Shown one piece after another: positions 16,930-29,411 of a DNA stretch of 64,000 nt. The stretch is from positions 124,001 through 188,000 of the forward strand of contig PBVE01000023.1 of the NCBI GenBank assembly GCA_002728135.1, read 5' to 3'. Within the stretch, counting starts at the first letter, position 1. Every line of letters starts with the position of its first letter. Made by a program: the position numbers and the translations under genes. Source of the DNA: Rhodospirillaceae bacterium. Lineage in GTDB: Bacteria; Pseudomonadota; Alphaproteobacteria; UBA828. The notes beneath the pieces were generated by a model, which did not search any database, was not told where the DNA came from, and saw only the letters and a list, made by a program, of their open reading frames with translations.

Positions 16930-18272
16930 GCTCCGGCTACAGTCATTCCATCAATTCTTAAGGTTGGTGCATTTAGGCCAAATTTAAATTCCAAATCATT
17001 TGCTGGAGTAATTTCTTTGAACATTGATTTTAAGTTTCCAGCAATAGTTATTTCACTGACTGGGAAAGTTCTATGACCATTTTGGATCATAAACCCTGAA
17101 GCACCTCTGCTATAGTCGCCTGTGACTGAATTCACACCCATACCTATTAATTCTGTTATATAAACACCTTCTTTAATATTTTTAATTAATTCTGATGGAT
17201 CGACCTGTCCTTCTTCAATATATAGGTTTGTTGGTGAAGGTGAAGGAGCTCCAGAAGTGCTCCGGCTTGCATGTCCAGTACTAGACAGTCCCAGCTGACG
17301 ACCGGATCTAGAATCCAAAAACCAGGTTGAGAGTTGTCCATTATCGATAACTTTAATTAAAGATCCTTCCACTCCCTCTCCATCAAATGGTCTAGAACGT
17401 AACCCCCTATATTTATGTGGGTTATCAATTATGTTGATCCCTGAATTAAAAACAGTTAGACCCAGTTGATCGCTCATAAAACTGGTTGATCGAGCTATTG
17501 ATGATCCAGATATAGAGTTTGATAAATGTTGAAGTAAACTATTAGATATACGAGGATCAAACACCACCGGCATTTTTCCTGATTTGGCTTTTCTTGCACC
17601 AATTCTTCTAGTTGTTTTTTCTCCAGCTAATTTTCCAATACTTTGTGGGCTTATAAGGTCGTTCTTATGGCAAGCTATTGAGTATTCATAGTCTCTTTCC
17701 ATTTCAGTTCCAGAACCAGCCAAAACGGAAACACTAATTGAATGGATTGTTTTATCGTAGCTTCCAAAAAAACCGTTTGATGTAGCAAGCATAGATGTTG
17801 TAAAATTATACGATGACTCACCCCCCTCTGAATTTGTTATACCTTTGACTGCAAGGGCAGAAGCTTCAGCTTCTTGAGCTTCTTGAAGTAATGTTTCAGC
17901 TGTTGGTTCGGTTTTATCTGTAATATCTAATTGAGGGGTATCGGTTGCAAGCAGGTCTGATTCAGCCAGGCCACAATATGGATCCTCAGGAACTGCATTG
18001 GCCATATTAATTCCGCGCTCAACTAGCTCATCTAGGGAAGAGTTAGATACATTGCTAGTAGAAATGTAAGCTTGCTTTTTACCAATAAATAATCGTAAAC
18101 CAAGATCTTGGCTCTCTGCACGTTGTATATCTTCAAGTTTACCTAGGCGACAAGATGCACTAAGATTAGTGTTGTTCAGTAAAATTGCATCAGCTGTGTC
18201 TGCCCCACTTTTTTTTGCTTTTGTAAGCAATTCATTAAGCAAGTTCTCATATAAAGAACTATTAAAATTCAT
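16926..18272 (-). CDS. pmbA: TldD/PmbA family protein PmbA (TldE)
   Basis: Non-catalytic partner of the TldD metalloprotease in the TldD-TldE heterodimer, which trims peptides such as microcins and other modified peptides. The 448-residue protein has the family's N-terminal half (SQDLGLRLFIGKKQAYIST), GARKAKSGKMPVVFDP, LSSTGHASRSTSG, GMGVNSVTGDYSRGASGF and the closing LRIDGMTVAGA. The HExxxH motif of TldD is absent, as expected for TldE. Its partner tldD is encoded separately at 24067-25500. Confidence 0.92.
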   Translation of the reverse strand: MNFNSSLYENLLNELLTKAKKSGADTADAILLNNTNLSASCRLGKLEDIQRAESQDLGLRLFIGKKQAYISTSNVSNSSLDELVERGINMANAVPEDPYCGLAESDLLATDTPQLDITDKTEPTAETLLQEAQEAEASALAVKGITNSEGGESSYNFTTSMLATSNGFFGSYDKTIHSISVSVLAGSGTEMERDYEYSIACHKNDLISPQSIGKLAGEKTTRRIGARKAKSGKMPVVFDPRISNSLLQHLSNSISGSSIARSTSFMSDQLGLTVFNSGINIIDNPHKYRGLRSRPFDGEGVEGSLIKVIDNGQLSTWFLDSRSGRQLGLSSTGHASRSTSGAPSPSPTNLYIEEGQVDPSELIKNIKEGVYITELIGMGVNSVTGDYSRGASGFMIQNGHRTFPVSEITIAGNLKSMFKEITPANDLEFKFGLNAPTLRIDGMTVAGA

Positions 18273-18419
18273 TTTTAATTTTTTCCACTAGAAATATAGT
18301 TGATTTCTGAAAATTTAACTTTCATGCCAAGTTGCGATAGTTATGATTGATAATATAGTCATTATAGTATTAAGAAACCAGTATTATAGATATGTTGTAT
18401 AATCATTAAATAACAGAAC

Positions 18420-19928
18420 TTATTTCCAAATTGGTTTGCCTGATCCTGGTATACCAAGTGATTCCCACTTTTGAGATACTTGATCAATAACATGTTTTTC
18501 CATACGTATTTTTTTTCCCCATTCACGTTTCGTTTCTGGATGAATTTTTGTAGTCGCATCTAGACCAATTTTTGATCCTAGACCAGATTCTGGGCTAGCA
18601 AAATCAAGGTAATCGATTGGTGTATTCTCTATAATTGTTATATCCCTACCCGGGTCCATATTTGTTGAAATAGCCCACATAACGTCATCCCAGTTTCTGG
18701 CATTTATGTCCTCATCTACTACTATTACCCATTTGGTATAAATAAATTGTCTTAAATAGGACCAAACACCCATCATTATGCGCTTTGCGTGTCCTGGGTA
18801 TGATTTTTTAATAGAGATAACAGCAATTCTGTAACTACAACCCTCTGGTGGGAGCCAAAAATCAATAATTTCTGGGAATTGTTGTTTTACTAGTGGAATA
18901 AAAATCTCATTAAGAGCCTCTCCCAAAATACTTGGTTCATCAGGTGGCCTTCCCGTATAAGTAGATAAATAAATAGGATTCTTACGCATTGTAATTGCAG
19001 AGATAGTAAAAACAGGGAAGGATTCTATGCTGTTATAATAGCCCGTATGATCTCCAAAAGGACCTTCAGGTAAAAAATTATCTAGGCTAACAGTTCCTTC
19101 GAGTATGATTTCTGCTTCTGCAGGTACATCAATAGGGATCGTTTTGCAACGAACTAGGTCAACCTTTGCACTCCTAAGTAAGCCTGCAAATTGATATTCT
19201 GACATAGTATCTGGAACTGGCGTAACAGCAGCAAGAATTACTCCAGGGTCAGCACCTATAACAACGGCTACAGGTAATGGATCTGGTTTTTTTTCCTTCC
19301 ATCGAGCATGGTGTTGTGCACCACCTCTATGTTTTAACCACCTCATTAATGTTTGATTTTGGTTTATTACCTGCATACGGTATATACCAAGGTTATAGTT
19401 ATCAGTTTTTTTATCTTCAGGTCCTTTTGTTACCACAAGCGGCCATGTGATTAATGGTCCAGGTTCATTAGGCCAGCATGTTTGAATTGGAATTTTGTCT
19501 AGGTTTATATCTTTGCCAGATAAAACAACTTCTTGGCATGGAGCTGAGTTTACTTGACGAGGTTTCATAGTCATAACTTTTTTTAATAAGGGTAACATTT
19601 CAAATGCTTCCCGCCATCCACCGGGAGGTTCAGGCTGCCTAAGAAATGCAAGCGTTTCACCAATATCAGATAACTGAGTGGGTTCGCACCCCATCCCCCA
19701 AGCAACACGTTCAACAGTACCGAATAAATTAACTAACATGGGTATGTTATACCTTTCACCCTTGTCGTTAATTACATTTTCAAATAAGACTGCTGGACCG
19801 TTTTCGGCAATTAATCGAGTTTGAATTTCAGTTGTTTCCAACGCGGCAGATACAGGAGTATTTGTTCTAACTAATCGCCCTTTCTTTTCAAGGTGAGTCA
19901 TAAAATCTCGCAGTGACCTGTATGCCAT
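18420..19928 (-). CDS. ubiD: UbiD family decarboxylase (4-hydroxy-3-polyprenylbenzoate carboxy-lyase)
   Basis: Decarboxylates the polyprenylated hydroxybenzoate intermediate of ubiquinone synthesis, using the prenylated flavin made by UbiX. Full-length at 502. Seen: N-terminal [53 protein letters not shown] with the catalytic-region Glu/Asp residues, [15 protein letters not shown] and [18 protein letters not shown]. ubiA is nearby on the same strand, separated by one opposite-strand gene. No ubiX is in the window. Confidence 0.94.
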   Translation of the reverse strand: MAYRSLRDFMTHLEKKGRLVRTNTPVSAALETTEIQTRLIAENGPAVLFENVINDKGERYNIPMLVNLFGTVERVAWGMGCEPTQLSDIGETLAFLRQPEPPGGWREAFEMLPLLKKVMTMKPRQVNSAPCQEVVLSGKDINLDKIPIQTCWPNEPGPLITWPLVVTKGPEDKKTDNYNLGIYRMQVINQNQTLMRWLKHRGGAQHHARWKEKKPDPLPVAVVIGADPGVILAAVTPVPDTMSEYQFAGLLRSAKVDLVRCKTIPIDVPAEAEIILEGTVSLDNFLPEGPFGDHTGYYNSIESFPVFTISAITMRKNPIYLSTYTGRPPDEPSILGEALNEIFIPLVKQQFPEIIDFWLPPEGCSYRIAVISIKKSYPGHAKRIMMGVWSYLRQFIYTKWVIVVDEDINARNWDDVMWAISTNMDPGRDITIIENTPIDYLDFASPESGLGSKIGLDATTKIHPETKREWGKKIRMEKHVIDQVSQKWESLGIPGSGKPIWK

Positions 19929-20051
19929 AGGTTTAGCCTTTTTTAATATTTGTTATCTATTGACTGCTTTAACAAAGTTAAGGTGTTTATAATATCAAGC
20001 AGTTGAGAAAAGTTTCAAAAGTAAGTTTATTTCCTTAATGGATAAAATAAG

Positions 20052-20834
20052 ATGTATGGAAATATTATAAACCAAGATGTTTATTTAGAGGCAAAAAGTT
20101 ATCCTTTTTTTCGTCCAAATCATCCTTTTTTATTTATAGATGGAAAAGTTAGACCGCTTATGAAAGTTACGCCTAAAATATTAAATGCACATTTAACAGA
20201 TCTTGGATGTGATCCCTTCTATAAACTTACTCCAGTTTTAGCTTTTGGTGCCAATGCGTCCCCTTTAAGGTTGGAAAAGAAATTCCTAAACTTTTCAGCT
20301 AGCGTTGTTATACCTGTAATACCTGCAAAATTAAAACATTTTGATGTTGTATTTGGATGTCATTTTTCAAACTATGGGTCAATTCCTGCAACATTACAAT
20401 CAAGTCCGAATACTAAAGTTAATATAGCTGTTAACTACCTTAACGACCGTCTACTTCAAAGAATGACTGAGACTGAGATAAATGGGGGTAATTATGTTTT
20501 TGGAGAATTGCTAGACGTCAATTTATGGATTGAGGGTCTTGGTTTTTATAGGAATATCTTTGGTTACTGGTCACGTTTAGGATGTTTGTCAATAAATTCA
20601 AACGTTGTAGCTCTTAAGCCAATAAAAGCAGTTAATCGAAATTTTGTGGAAATGAATGAGAAAGAGGTTCTACATAAAGTTAAGGAGCTGTGTTGTTTTC
20701 AAGGTTCTATTGTTCAATTTATTAGCAAGATTATATCTGAGCCAGATTATCGTGCAGATATAAATAAAGTCTTAGAAAGATTTTTAATACCTACAGAATT
20801 TAGTGAATTGGAGTCAAAATACAGGATATACTGA
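20052..20834 (+). CDS. Uncharacterised protein, possibly gamma-glutamylcyclotransferase-like
   Basis: A 260-residue cytoplasmic-looking protein with no signal peptide or membrane helix. I do not recognise it with confidence. Features: LAFGANASPLRLEKKF, which resembles the (Y)GSN(A)S strand-loop of gamma-glutamylcyclotransferase-like folds, then a strand-rich stretch with VVFGCHFSNYGSIPATL and LQRMTETEINGGNY, where a Glu would fall near the catalytic Glu position of that fold. The C-terminal third is helical. It lies alone between the divergent ubiD and the convergent ubiA, seven bases from ubiA. Codon use looks like its neighbours. Function unknown; the fold is a guess. Confidence 0.7.
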   Translation: MYGNIINQDVYLEAKSYPFFRPNHPFLFIDGKVRPLMKVTPKILNAHLTDLGCDPFYKLTPVLAFGANASPLRLEKKFLNFSASVVIPVIPAKLKHFDVVFGCHFSNYGSIPATLQSSPNTKVNIAVNYLNDRLLQRMTETEINGGNYVFGELLDVNLWIEGLGFYRNIFGYWSRLGCLSINSNVVALKPIKAVNRNFVEMNEKEVLHKVKELCCFQGSIVQFISKIISEPDYRADINKVLERFLIPTEFSELESKYRIY

Positions 20835-20840
20835 ATATTT

Positions 20841-21767
20841 TTAATTTATCATTTTGTCCCCCAAAATGCCTATAAATATTAATCCCCCTGAGAAGGAGTT
20901 TGCCCTAAATCTAGAGGCACAATTTGCAGAATCTTTGAGGTTAATTGTGATTAATTGCCAAGAAAAATGTAGACCACAAGCAAAAAGTGCTAGCCAGAAA
21001 GGCCACTTAAGCCCTGTTACAAATCCGGCCAAACCAATCGCAAAAATAGTAATGAAATAGAATATGAAAATCCATTTCTTTGCCTTTTCTCCCAATGCTA
21101 AGGCACTTGATTTTACTCCAATGATTGCATCGTCATCTTTATCTTGAAACGCATAAATTGTATCGTATCCGAGTGTCCAAAAGATACCACCGATATATAG
21201 GAGTAATGCAGGCCATTCAAGACTTCCCGAACTAGCTGTCCATCCTAGTAGAGCTCCCGAGCTAAAGGCTAGCCCTAAAACTAGCTGTGGCCAGTATGTG
21301 ATTCTTTTCATAATTGGATAAGTAAATACAATTGCAATTGAGGCCAATCCAAGCCAGATAGACAATGTATTGAGCTGCAATAGTAATATGAGGCTACTTG
21401 TAAGTAGTAAAATTAAAAACATTATTGCACTAGTTAAAGATATACGTCCACTTGGAATAGGGCGATTCTGAGTGCGTTTTACTTTCCCATCAATATTTCT
21501 ATCTATTATATCATTATATGTACAACCAGCACTACGCATTAAGATTGCTCCAAGTGCAAATATTGCACAGAGTTTTATTTCTGGAAGTCCATTAGAAGCT
21601 AGAGACAAACTCCAGAAACATGGCCACAATAGTAGCCATGTCCCAGTTGGTCGGTCCAAGCGAGCAATTGCAGCAAAAGGTTTTAAATAACTTGGCAGAA
21701 ATTTTTCGATAGGACCTTCGTCTGCACGCGAATCTTCATGATTTGAATTAATTGAATTTCCAGTCAT
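20841..21767 (-). CDS. ubiA: 4-hydroxybenzoate polyprenyltransferase
   Basis: Attaches the polyprenyl tail to 4-hydroxybenzoate in the inner membrane for ubiquinone synthesis. A multi-helix membrane protein with both aspartate-rich prenyltransferase motifs: YNDIIDRNIDGKVKRTQNRP and GYDTIYAFQDKDDD. RLDRPTGTWLLLWPCFW is the usual N-terminal UbiA segment. The frame is open to a TTG at 21803 without a ribosome site; ATG at 21767 gives 308 residues and a more usual length. It is divergent from rsmE. Confidence 0.93.
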   Translation of the reverse strand: MTGNSINSNHEDSRADEGPIEKFLPSYLKPFAAIARLDRPTGTWLLLWPCFWSLSLASNGLPEIKLCAIFALGAILMRSAGCTYNDIIDRNIDGKVKRTQNRPIPSGRISLTSAIMFLILLLTSSLILLLQLNTLSIWLGLASIAIVFTYPIMKRITYWPQLVLGLAFSSGALLGWTASSGSLEWPALLLYIGGIFWTLGYDTIYAFQDKDDDAIIGVKSSALALGEKAKKWIFIFYFITIFAIGLAGFVTGLKWPFWLALFACGLHFSWQLITINLKDSANCASRFRANSFSGGLIFIGILGDKMIN

Positions 21768-21823
21768 ACTCAATGTGTTATCCCGGCTTTGAACTATAGG
21801 CAAGAGTGATTTAAATTTTTTAG

Positions 21824-22582
21824 ATGTTTTATAAAGATAATATAAATGAAATAAATAATTCAGGCCTCAATCGTTTGTTCATTGATGAAGTTTATGCAGT
21901 AGGCAAAATATTGAAAATTTCCGAAAGCCAGACACACTATCTTAAGACTGTGATGAGGTTAGTTGCTGGTAAGAAAATAGCTATTTTTAATGGAATTGAT
22001 GGTGAATGGCTGGCAAAAATTATTACCCTTGAAAAAAAAATAGGTAATTTAGAATTATTAAAGTGTCTGAGGCCTCAAGAAAAGTCCCCTAACTGCTGGT
22101 TATTGTTTCCTCCGATCAAATCCTTGAGGACTGATTTTCTTGTCGAAAAAAGTACAGAAATAGGAGTAAGAAAACTGATTCCTATTAGGACAGATTATTC
22201 CCAAGTGAACCGTTTTAACACAAAAAAACATATATACCATGCTATTGAGGCTTCAGAGCAGTGTGGGCGTTTGGATGTACCAATTATTGAAACATTATCT
22301 TCACTGGAGGGTATGTTGCAATATTGGCCTGAAAGTCGAATATTGCTATTTTGTGATGAAACTGGTGGAGAACCAATTAGTTTTGCTGCTTCAGAATATA
22401 TTAACAAAGAATCAGGTTTTGCTGTGTTAGTTGGACCTGAGGGTGGATTCAGTCCAGCAGAGCGCCTGATTCTTAAAAGCAAGCCATTTGTCAGGTCAGT
22501 TAATCTTGGTTCATATATATTAAGAACTGAAACTGCAGCTATTACTGCTCTTAGTACAACTCTCAATATTAAAGGCCTTTGA
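21824..22582 (+). CDS. rsmE: 16S rRNA (uracil(1498)-N(3))-methyltransferase
   Basis: Methylates U1498 of 16S rRNA. An N-terminal PUA-like domain (NRLFIDE, QTHYLKTVMRL, KIAIFNGIDGEW) precedes a SPOUT knot domain with KSLRTDFLVEKSTEIGVRKL, GPEGGFSPAE and the knot strand LGSYILRTETAAITAL, which together define RsmE. Length 252 is normal. gshA follows on the same strand after about 108 bases, the same adjacency seen in many alphaproteobacteria. Confidence 0.93.
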   Translation: MFYKDNINEINNSGLNRLFIDEVYAVGKILKISESQTHYLKTVMRLVAGKKIAIFNGIDGEWLAKIITLEKKIGNLELLKCLRPQEKSPNCWLLFPPIKSLRTDFLVEKSTEIGVRKLIPIRTDYSQVNRFNTKKHIYHAIEASEQCGRLDVPIIETLSSLEGMLQYWPESRILLFCDETGGEPISFAASEYINKESGFAVLVGPEGGFSPAERLILKSKPFVRSVNLGSYILRTETAAITALSTTLNIKGL

Positions 22583-22690
22583 AAGTTATATATGACTTCA
22601 AATGCTTGCGAGTTATCAATAATGAGCGTATCAAATACGCTAAACTTCATCTTGAAATGAAAATATTCAGCCTCGAGTAATGGTAATTTA

Positions 22691-24055
22691 ATGGTCAATG
22701 AAACAGTTTCCAATGACAAAGTGGTTACGAAAGTAAGGGACTTAGTCGTATATTTAGAGTCAGGTTCTAAGTCTCGTGAAACATGGTTGATAGGTACCGA
22801 GCATGAAAAGTTTGGATACAGACTCTCTGATCTGCGTCCGCTTCCTTATGGGGGAGAATATGGAATTAATGCGTTACTTAATGGCCTTCTGCGTTTCGGT
22901 TGGATCCCGCAATATGAGAATGAAAATGTTATAGCACTCATTAAGGATGGTGCTTCTGTATCTTTAGAACCGGGTGGGCAGTTAGAATTATCTGGTGCAC
23001 CTTTACCGAATCTTCATAGAACCTGTGATGAATTACATCACCATCTAGATCAAGTTTCAGAGATTGCAAAGGAATTAGATGTTGGCTTTCTTGGTATTGG
23101 TTTTCAACCAAAATGGAAACGAGCAGATATCGAGTGGATGCCCAAGGGTCGCTATGAAATAATGCGTAAATATATGCCAACAAAAGGAAATCTTGGTCTT
23201 GATATGATGACCAGAACAGCAACAGTTCAGGTAAACCTAGATTTTGAAAATGAACAGGATATGGTGAGAAAAATGAGAGTTGGTCTTGCCTTACAACCAA
23301 TTTGCACAGCTCTTTTTGCAAATTCACCTTTTTCATCGGGTAAACCTAATGGCTATTTGAGTTATCGCAGTAAAGTGTGGATGGATACTGACCCTGATCG
23401 ATGTGGAATTTTAGATTTTGTTTTTGATGAGGGCATGAGCTTTGAGTCATATGTTAACTATGCGCTTGATGTTCCAATGTATTTTGTAAATCGTGACGGT
23501 AAATATATTGATGCTACTGGCCAATCGTTCCGTGATTTTTTAAATGGGAAATTACCAGCCTTGCCAAATGAAAGACCAACGTTGAAAGATTGGGATGATC
23601 ACCTAACTACATTATTCCCAGAAGTGAGAATGAAACGCTATATAGAAATGCGCGGTGCTGACGGAGGCCCTTGGGGCAGGCTTTGTGCATTACCAGCGTT
23701 ATGGGTAGGATTATTATATGATTCTGATTCCTTGAATCAGGCTGAAGAGTTAGCAAAACAGTTTTCTCTTGAGGATAGAATATATTTAAGAGAAGAAGTA
23801 CCTAGATCTGCTTTATCTGTAAACATTGGTGGTAGAACAGTTCTAGAGATCGCAAGAGATATGCTTGAAATTTCATCTCTAGGTCTTAAAAATCGAGGTA
23901 TTCAGGGTATGTATGATCCAGATGAACGTAGTTATCTAACTTGCCTAAAAGATATTGTAGATTCAGGGCGTACACCGGCGGAGGTGATGTTAGATGCTTG
24001 GGAGAACAAATGGGATAAGCAAGTTGACTCATTATTTTCTGAGTATGCTTATTAA
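22691..24055 (+). CDS. gshA: Glutamate-cysteine ligase, plant/alphaproteobacterial type
   Basis: First step of glutathione synthesis: joins glutamate to cysteine with ATP. The 454-residue sequence has the GCS2-type motifs WLIGTEHEKFGY, SLEPGGQLELSGAP, GFQPKWKRADIEWMPKGRY, MMTRTATVQVNLDF and RCGILDFVF, matching the enzyme shared by alphaproteobacteria and plants rather than the E. coli type. In plant enzymes redox disulfides regulate activity; whether the corresponding Cys residues are conserved here is not judged. No gshB is in the window. Confidence 0.93.
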   Translation: MVNETVSNDKVVTKVRDLVVYLESGSKSRETWLIGTEHEKFGYRLSDLRPLPYGGEYGINALLNGLLRFGWIPQYENENVIALIKDGASVSLEPGGQLELSGAPLPNLHRTCDELHHHLDQVSEIAKELDVGFLGIGFQPKWKRADIEWMPKGRYEIMRKYMPTKGNLGLDMMTRTATVQVNLDFENEQDMVRKMRVGLALQPICTALFANSPFSSGKPNGYLSYRSKVWMDTDPDRCGILDFVFDEGMSFESYVNYALDVPMYFVNRDGKYIDATGQSFRDFLNGKLPALPNERPTLKDWDDHLTTLFPEVRMKRYIEMRGADGGPWGRLCALPALWVGLLYDSDSLNQAEELAKQFSLEDRIYLREEVPRSALSVNIGGRTVLEIARDMLEISSLGLKNRGIQGMYDPDERSYLTCLKDIVDSGRTPAEVMLDAWENKWDKQVDSLFSEYAY

Positions 24056-24066
24056 GCAAATAAACT

Positions 24067-25500
24067 CTATGTTTCAGTTCCACCAACAGTTATACCATCT
24101 ATGCGAATAGTAGGTAGTCCAACTCCTACTGGAACTCCCTGACCCGCTTTCCCACATGTTCCAATTCCAGGATCCATTTTGAAATCGTTACCAACTGAAA
24201 CGACTTTGGTAAGAACATCTGGTCCGTTTCCAATAAGGCTTGCGCCTTTAACTGGTGCTGTAATTTTCCCATTTTCAATCATATATGCCTCGGAAGCTGA
24301 GAAAACAAACTTTCCGGATGTGATGTCAACTTGACCACCACCAAAATTCACTGCATACAAGCCCCTATTAATTGATTTAAACATTTCTTCAGGTGATTCC
24401 GTTCCTCCGAGCATAAATGTATTTGTCATTCTTGGCAGTGGCTGATGGGCGTAACTTTGTCGTCGCCCATTACCTGTAGGTTGCATTTTCATTAAACGAG
24501 CATTCATACGATCTTGGAGATATCCTCTCAAAATTCCATCTTCAATTAGTATAGTTCTACCCGCAGGTGTGCCTTCATCATCAATTGTAATTGAACCCCG
24601 TCTTTCAGAAATTGTTCCGTCATCTATAACTGTAACGCCTGGTGCAGCAACCCTCTGACCTAACAAGTCTGAAAATGCACTAGTTTTTTTTCTGTTGAAA
24701 TCTCCTTCAAGTCCATGACCTACAGCTTCATGTAACAGAATTCCCGGCCACCCAGGTCCAAGAACAATCGGCATTTCTCCAACAGGAGCAGCCAATGAAT
24801 CAAGTTTTACTTCGGCCTGTCGCCATGCTTCTCTAACTTGGTTTTTCCAATGTGTAGGATCTAAAAATTTTGAATAATCCATTCTCCCACCTGTACCGTG
24901 GCTTCCTGTTTCTTGACGCGAACCATCTTTAGCAATTATAGAAATATTAATTCTTACAAGGGGGCGAACATCAGATGCAAAACTAGCATCACCTCTAATT
25001 AATTTAATAGCTTGCCAGCTCCCAGTTAATGAAATCATGACTTGGTTTACTCTTGGATCTAAACTTCTGGCATATGAATCTATGCTTGCCAGTGTATTTA
25101 CCTTTGATGCAAAAGAGGTATTACTGAGAGGGTTTATGTCTGTGTAAAGTTTATGGTTGGAGGGTTCTGGCGGTAGAGATAACGTCCCATGATAACCTTT
25201 TTGAACAGTTTTTACAGTCTCCACAGCCCTGCTCAATGCTGACTCAGAGAGCTCTGAGGAATGAGCAAATCCAGTGCGATCATCAGCTACTGCACGCAGG
25301 CCAAAACCTTGAGATGAATCATAGCTAGCCTCTTTTAATTTCCCATCATCAAAACTAAAACTTTCGCTTTGATGATATTCCAAGAACAACTCGCCATCAT
25401 CGGCATTTTTAAGAGCATCTGAGGTAAATTTTTCTGCTGTTGTCTGATTTAATCCATTATTTTCAAAAAATATCTTGGATGTGATTGAGTCATGATTCAT
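24067..25500 (-). CDS. tldD: Metalloprotease TldD
   Basis: Catalytic subunit of the TldD-TldE protease. Seen: ILLHEAVGHGLEGDF containing the HExxxH zinc site, the N-terminal half (FSFDDGKLKEASYD, GFGLRAVADDRTGFA), the segment FVFSASEAYMIENG and a C-terminal GIGTCGKAGQGVPVGVGLP with the third ligand Cys region. The frame opens at TTG 25512; ATG at 25500 with GGA seven bases upstream is preferred. It is transcribed divergently from the cytochrome oxidase cluster, and its partner pmbA is about 6 kb away on the same strand. Confidence 0.94.
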   Translation of the reverse strand: MNHDSITSKIFFENNGLNQTTAEKFTSDALKNADDGELFLEYHQSESFSFDDGKLKEASYDSSQGFGLRAVADDRTGFAHSSELSESALSRAVETVKTVQKGYHGTLSLPPEPSNHKLYTDINPLSNTSFASKVNTLASIDSYARSLDPRVNQVMISLTGSWQAIKLIRGDASFASDVRPLVRINISIIAKDGSRQETGSHGTGGRMDYSKFLDPTHWKNQVREAWRQAEVKLDSLAAPVGEMPIVLGPGWPGILLHEAVGHGLEGDFNRKKTSAFSDLLGQRVAAPGVTVIDDGTISERRGSITIDDEGTPAGRTILIEDGILRGYLQDRMNARLMKMQPTGNGRRQSYAHQPLPRMTNTFMLGGTESPEEMFKSINRGLYAVNFGGGQVDITSGKFVFSASEAYMIENGKITAPVKGASLIGNGPDVLTKVVSVGNDFKMDPGIGTCGKAGQGVPVGVGLPTIRIDGITVGGTET

Positions 25501-25512
25501 AAAATATTCCAA

Positions 25513-25955
25513 TGCTAAGTATTAGTAATTTTTCTAAATAAACGTATATCAAACTTATTAGGTCTCTTACACATATGTTACGAAGGCTTTTGTATAGCAA
25601 ATATAGTTATCTTGGTTACATCTCTAATTTAAGCATTGGATTATGCCCAATATTCATTAGGTGCGACATTAGGTCGCAAAAGACACATGTTTATATAATA
25701 TCGACTAAAATAATCATTTTTTGCAATTATTTCTACTAGGTAACATGTAAAAAAAGCACTATATATTTGGCCTATTACAAAGTTTGTTGTATTGATCTAT
25801 TTAGTTACCCTTAAAGCCTTTTTTACCTGTAGTTTTTTTACCCAAAATGTTAGTTTAGATAAAAAATTATAGTCTGCTCTGTGATAGAGATAAGTTAGGA
25901 ATACAAGACTAAAAGAGGCTGTTCCCTTTAGGGTGTAATGATTGGAGAATAAAGA
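25513..25955. other. Intergenic region between tldD and the cytochrome oxidase cluster
   Basis: The longest gene-free stretch of the window, about 440 bases of very AT-rich DNA between divergent genes. It holds one clear palindromic box (25662-25678, listed separately) and two ACATGT palindromes at 25685-25690 and 25743-25748. I see no RNA gene and no open frame with coding character. It must carry the promoters for both tldD and ctaC, but no strong -35/-10 pair stands out. Confidence 0.6.
25662..25678. promoter_or_regulatory. Palindromic box matching the RegR/RegA redox-regulator consensus
   Basis: TGCGAC-ATTAG-GTCGCA is a perfect six-base inverted repeat with a five-base spacer. Its core GCGACATTAGGTCGC fits every position of GNGRCRTTNNGNCGC, the box I recall for RegR of Bradyrhizobium, the orthologue of RegA/PrrA/ActR. 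That two-component family controls cytochrome oxidases and other redox genes in alphaproteobacteria, and the box lies about 290 bases upstream of ctaC. It is strikingly GC-rich for its surroundings. The regulator itself is not in the window, so assignment is inferred. Confidence 0.55.
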
Positions 25956-25964
25956 GTGTTTTTT

Positions 25965-28437
<2,473 letters not shown>

Positions 28438-28463
28438 ACTTTCGTATATTATAGGAGTCATTG

Positions 28464-29396
28464 TTGAGTAATACGACATTAGAAACGTACGAGGGGGAAG
28501 GTCCTGATTCTGCAGAAGCAGTTCCAGTGGTTGCTTCTATTGCAGATCTAATAAGCTTGTTGAAACCACGCGTAATGTCTCTCGTTGTTTTTACAGGTCT
28601 TGTGGGGATGCTTCTTGCTCCTGGTTCTATACACCCTATTTTGGCTGTTGTTGCAGTAGTATGTATTGCTGTGGGGGCGGGTGCATCTGGTGCCATAAAC
28701 ATGTGGTATGACCGTGATATTGATGCGGTTATGAGCCGTACGAAATCACGTCCTATACCTGCTGGGCGAGTTACGCCTGAGGTTGCGCTAGGATTTGGAA
28801 TATCTCTCTCTATAGGTTCAGTCATGTTAATGGGACTTGCTATTAACTGGGTTAGTGCAGGTCTTTTAGCTTTTACAATATTTTTCTATATCATCGTATA
28901 TACCATGTGCTTAAAAAGGCGTACACCACAGAACATAGTAATTGGTGGAGCATCTGGAGCGTTCCCCCCAATGATTGGTTGGGCAGCTGTAACAGGAGAT
29001 ATAGCACTTGGATCAATTATTTTATTTGCAATAATTTTCTTGTGGACTCCCCCACATTTTTGGGCGTTAGCTCTTTATCGGCAGGAAGATTATAAAAAAG
29101 CAAATATACCCATGCTTCCAGTTGTATCTGGTGAAAAAATAACTCGGGTTCATATTCTTCTTTATGCATTAGTATTAGTGCCAGTTACGTTTACACCAAA
29201 TTTTATTGGTATGTCTGATTTAATTTATGGAGTTGGTGCTATATTTTTAGGTGCGGTTTTTATAGTTTTATCTACAGCTACTTTTATGGAAAAAGGCTTA
29301 AAGAATGCACGACGATTGTTTCCATACTCAATATTTTATCTTTTCCTTTTATTTTTATTTTTAATGGTCGACCAAGTCTGGCCAGTTAGTTTGTGA
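28464..29396 (+). CDS. ctaB: Protohaem IX farnesyltransferase (haem O synthase)
   Basis: Adds the farnesyl chain to haem b to make haem O, the precursor of haem A for this oxidase. A polytopic UbiA-superfamily enzyme with LLKPRVMSLVVFTGLVGMLL, the Mg-diphosphate motif NMWYDRDIDAVMSRTKSRP and the family motif FLWTPPHFWALALYRQEDYKKANIPMLP in part. Two tandem TTG codons at 28461 and 28464 could start; the second sits six bases after AGGAG. Follows ctaD by under 30 bases. Confidence 0.95.
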   Translation: MSNTTLETYEGEGPDSAEAVPVVASIADLISLLKPRVMSLVVFTGLVGMLLAPGSIHPILAVVAVVCIAVGAGASGAINMWYDRDIDAVMSRTKSRPIPAGRVTPEVALGFGISLSIGSVMLMGLAINWVSAGLLAFTIFFYIIVYTMCLKRRTPQNIVIGGASGAFPPMIGWAAVTGDIALGSIILFAIIFLWTPPHFWALALYRQEDYKKANIPMLPVVSGEKITRVHILLYALVLVPVTFTPNFIGMSDLIYGVGAIFLGAVFIVLSTATFMEKGLKNARRLFPYSIFYLFLLFLFLMVDQVWPVSL

Positions 29397-29411
29397 GAGG
29401 GTATCTAGGAA

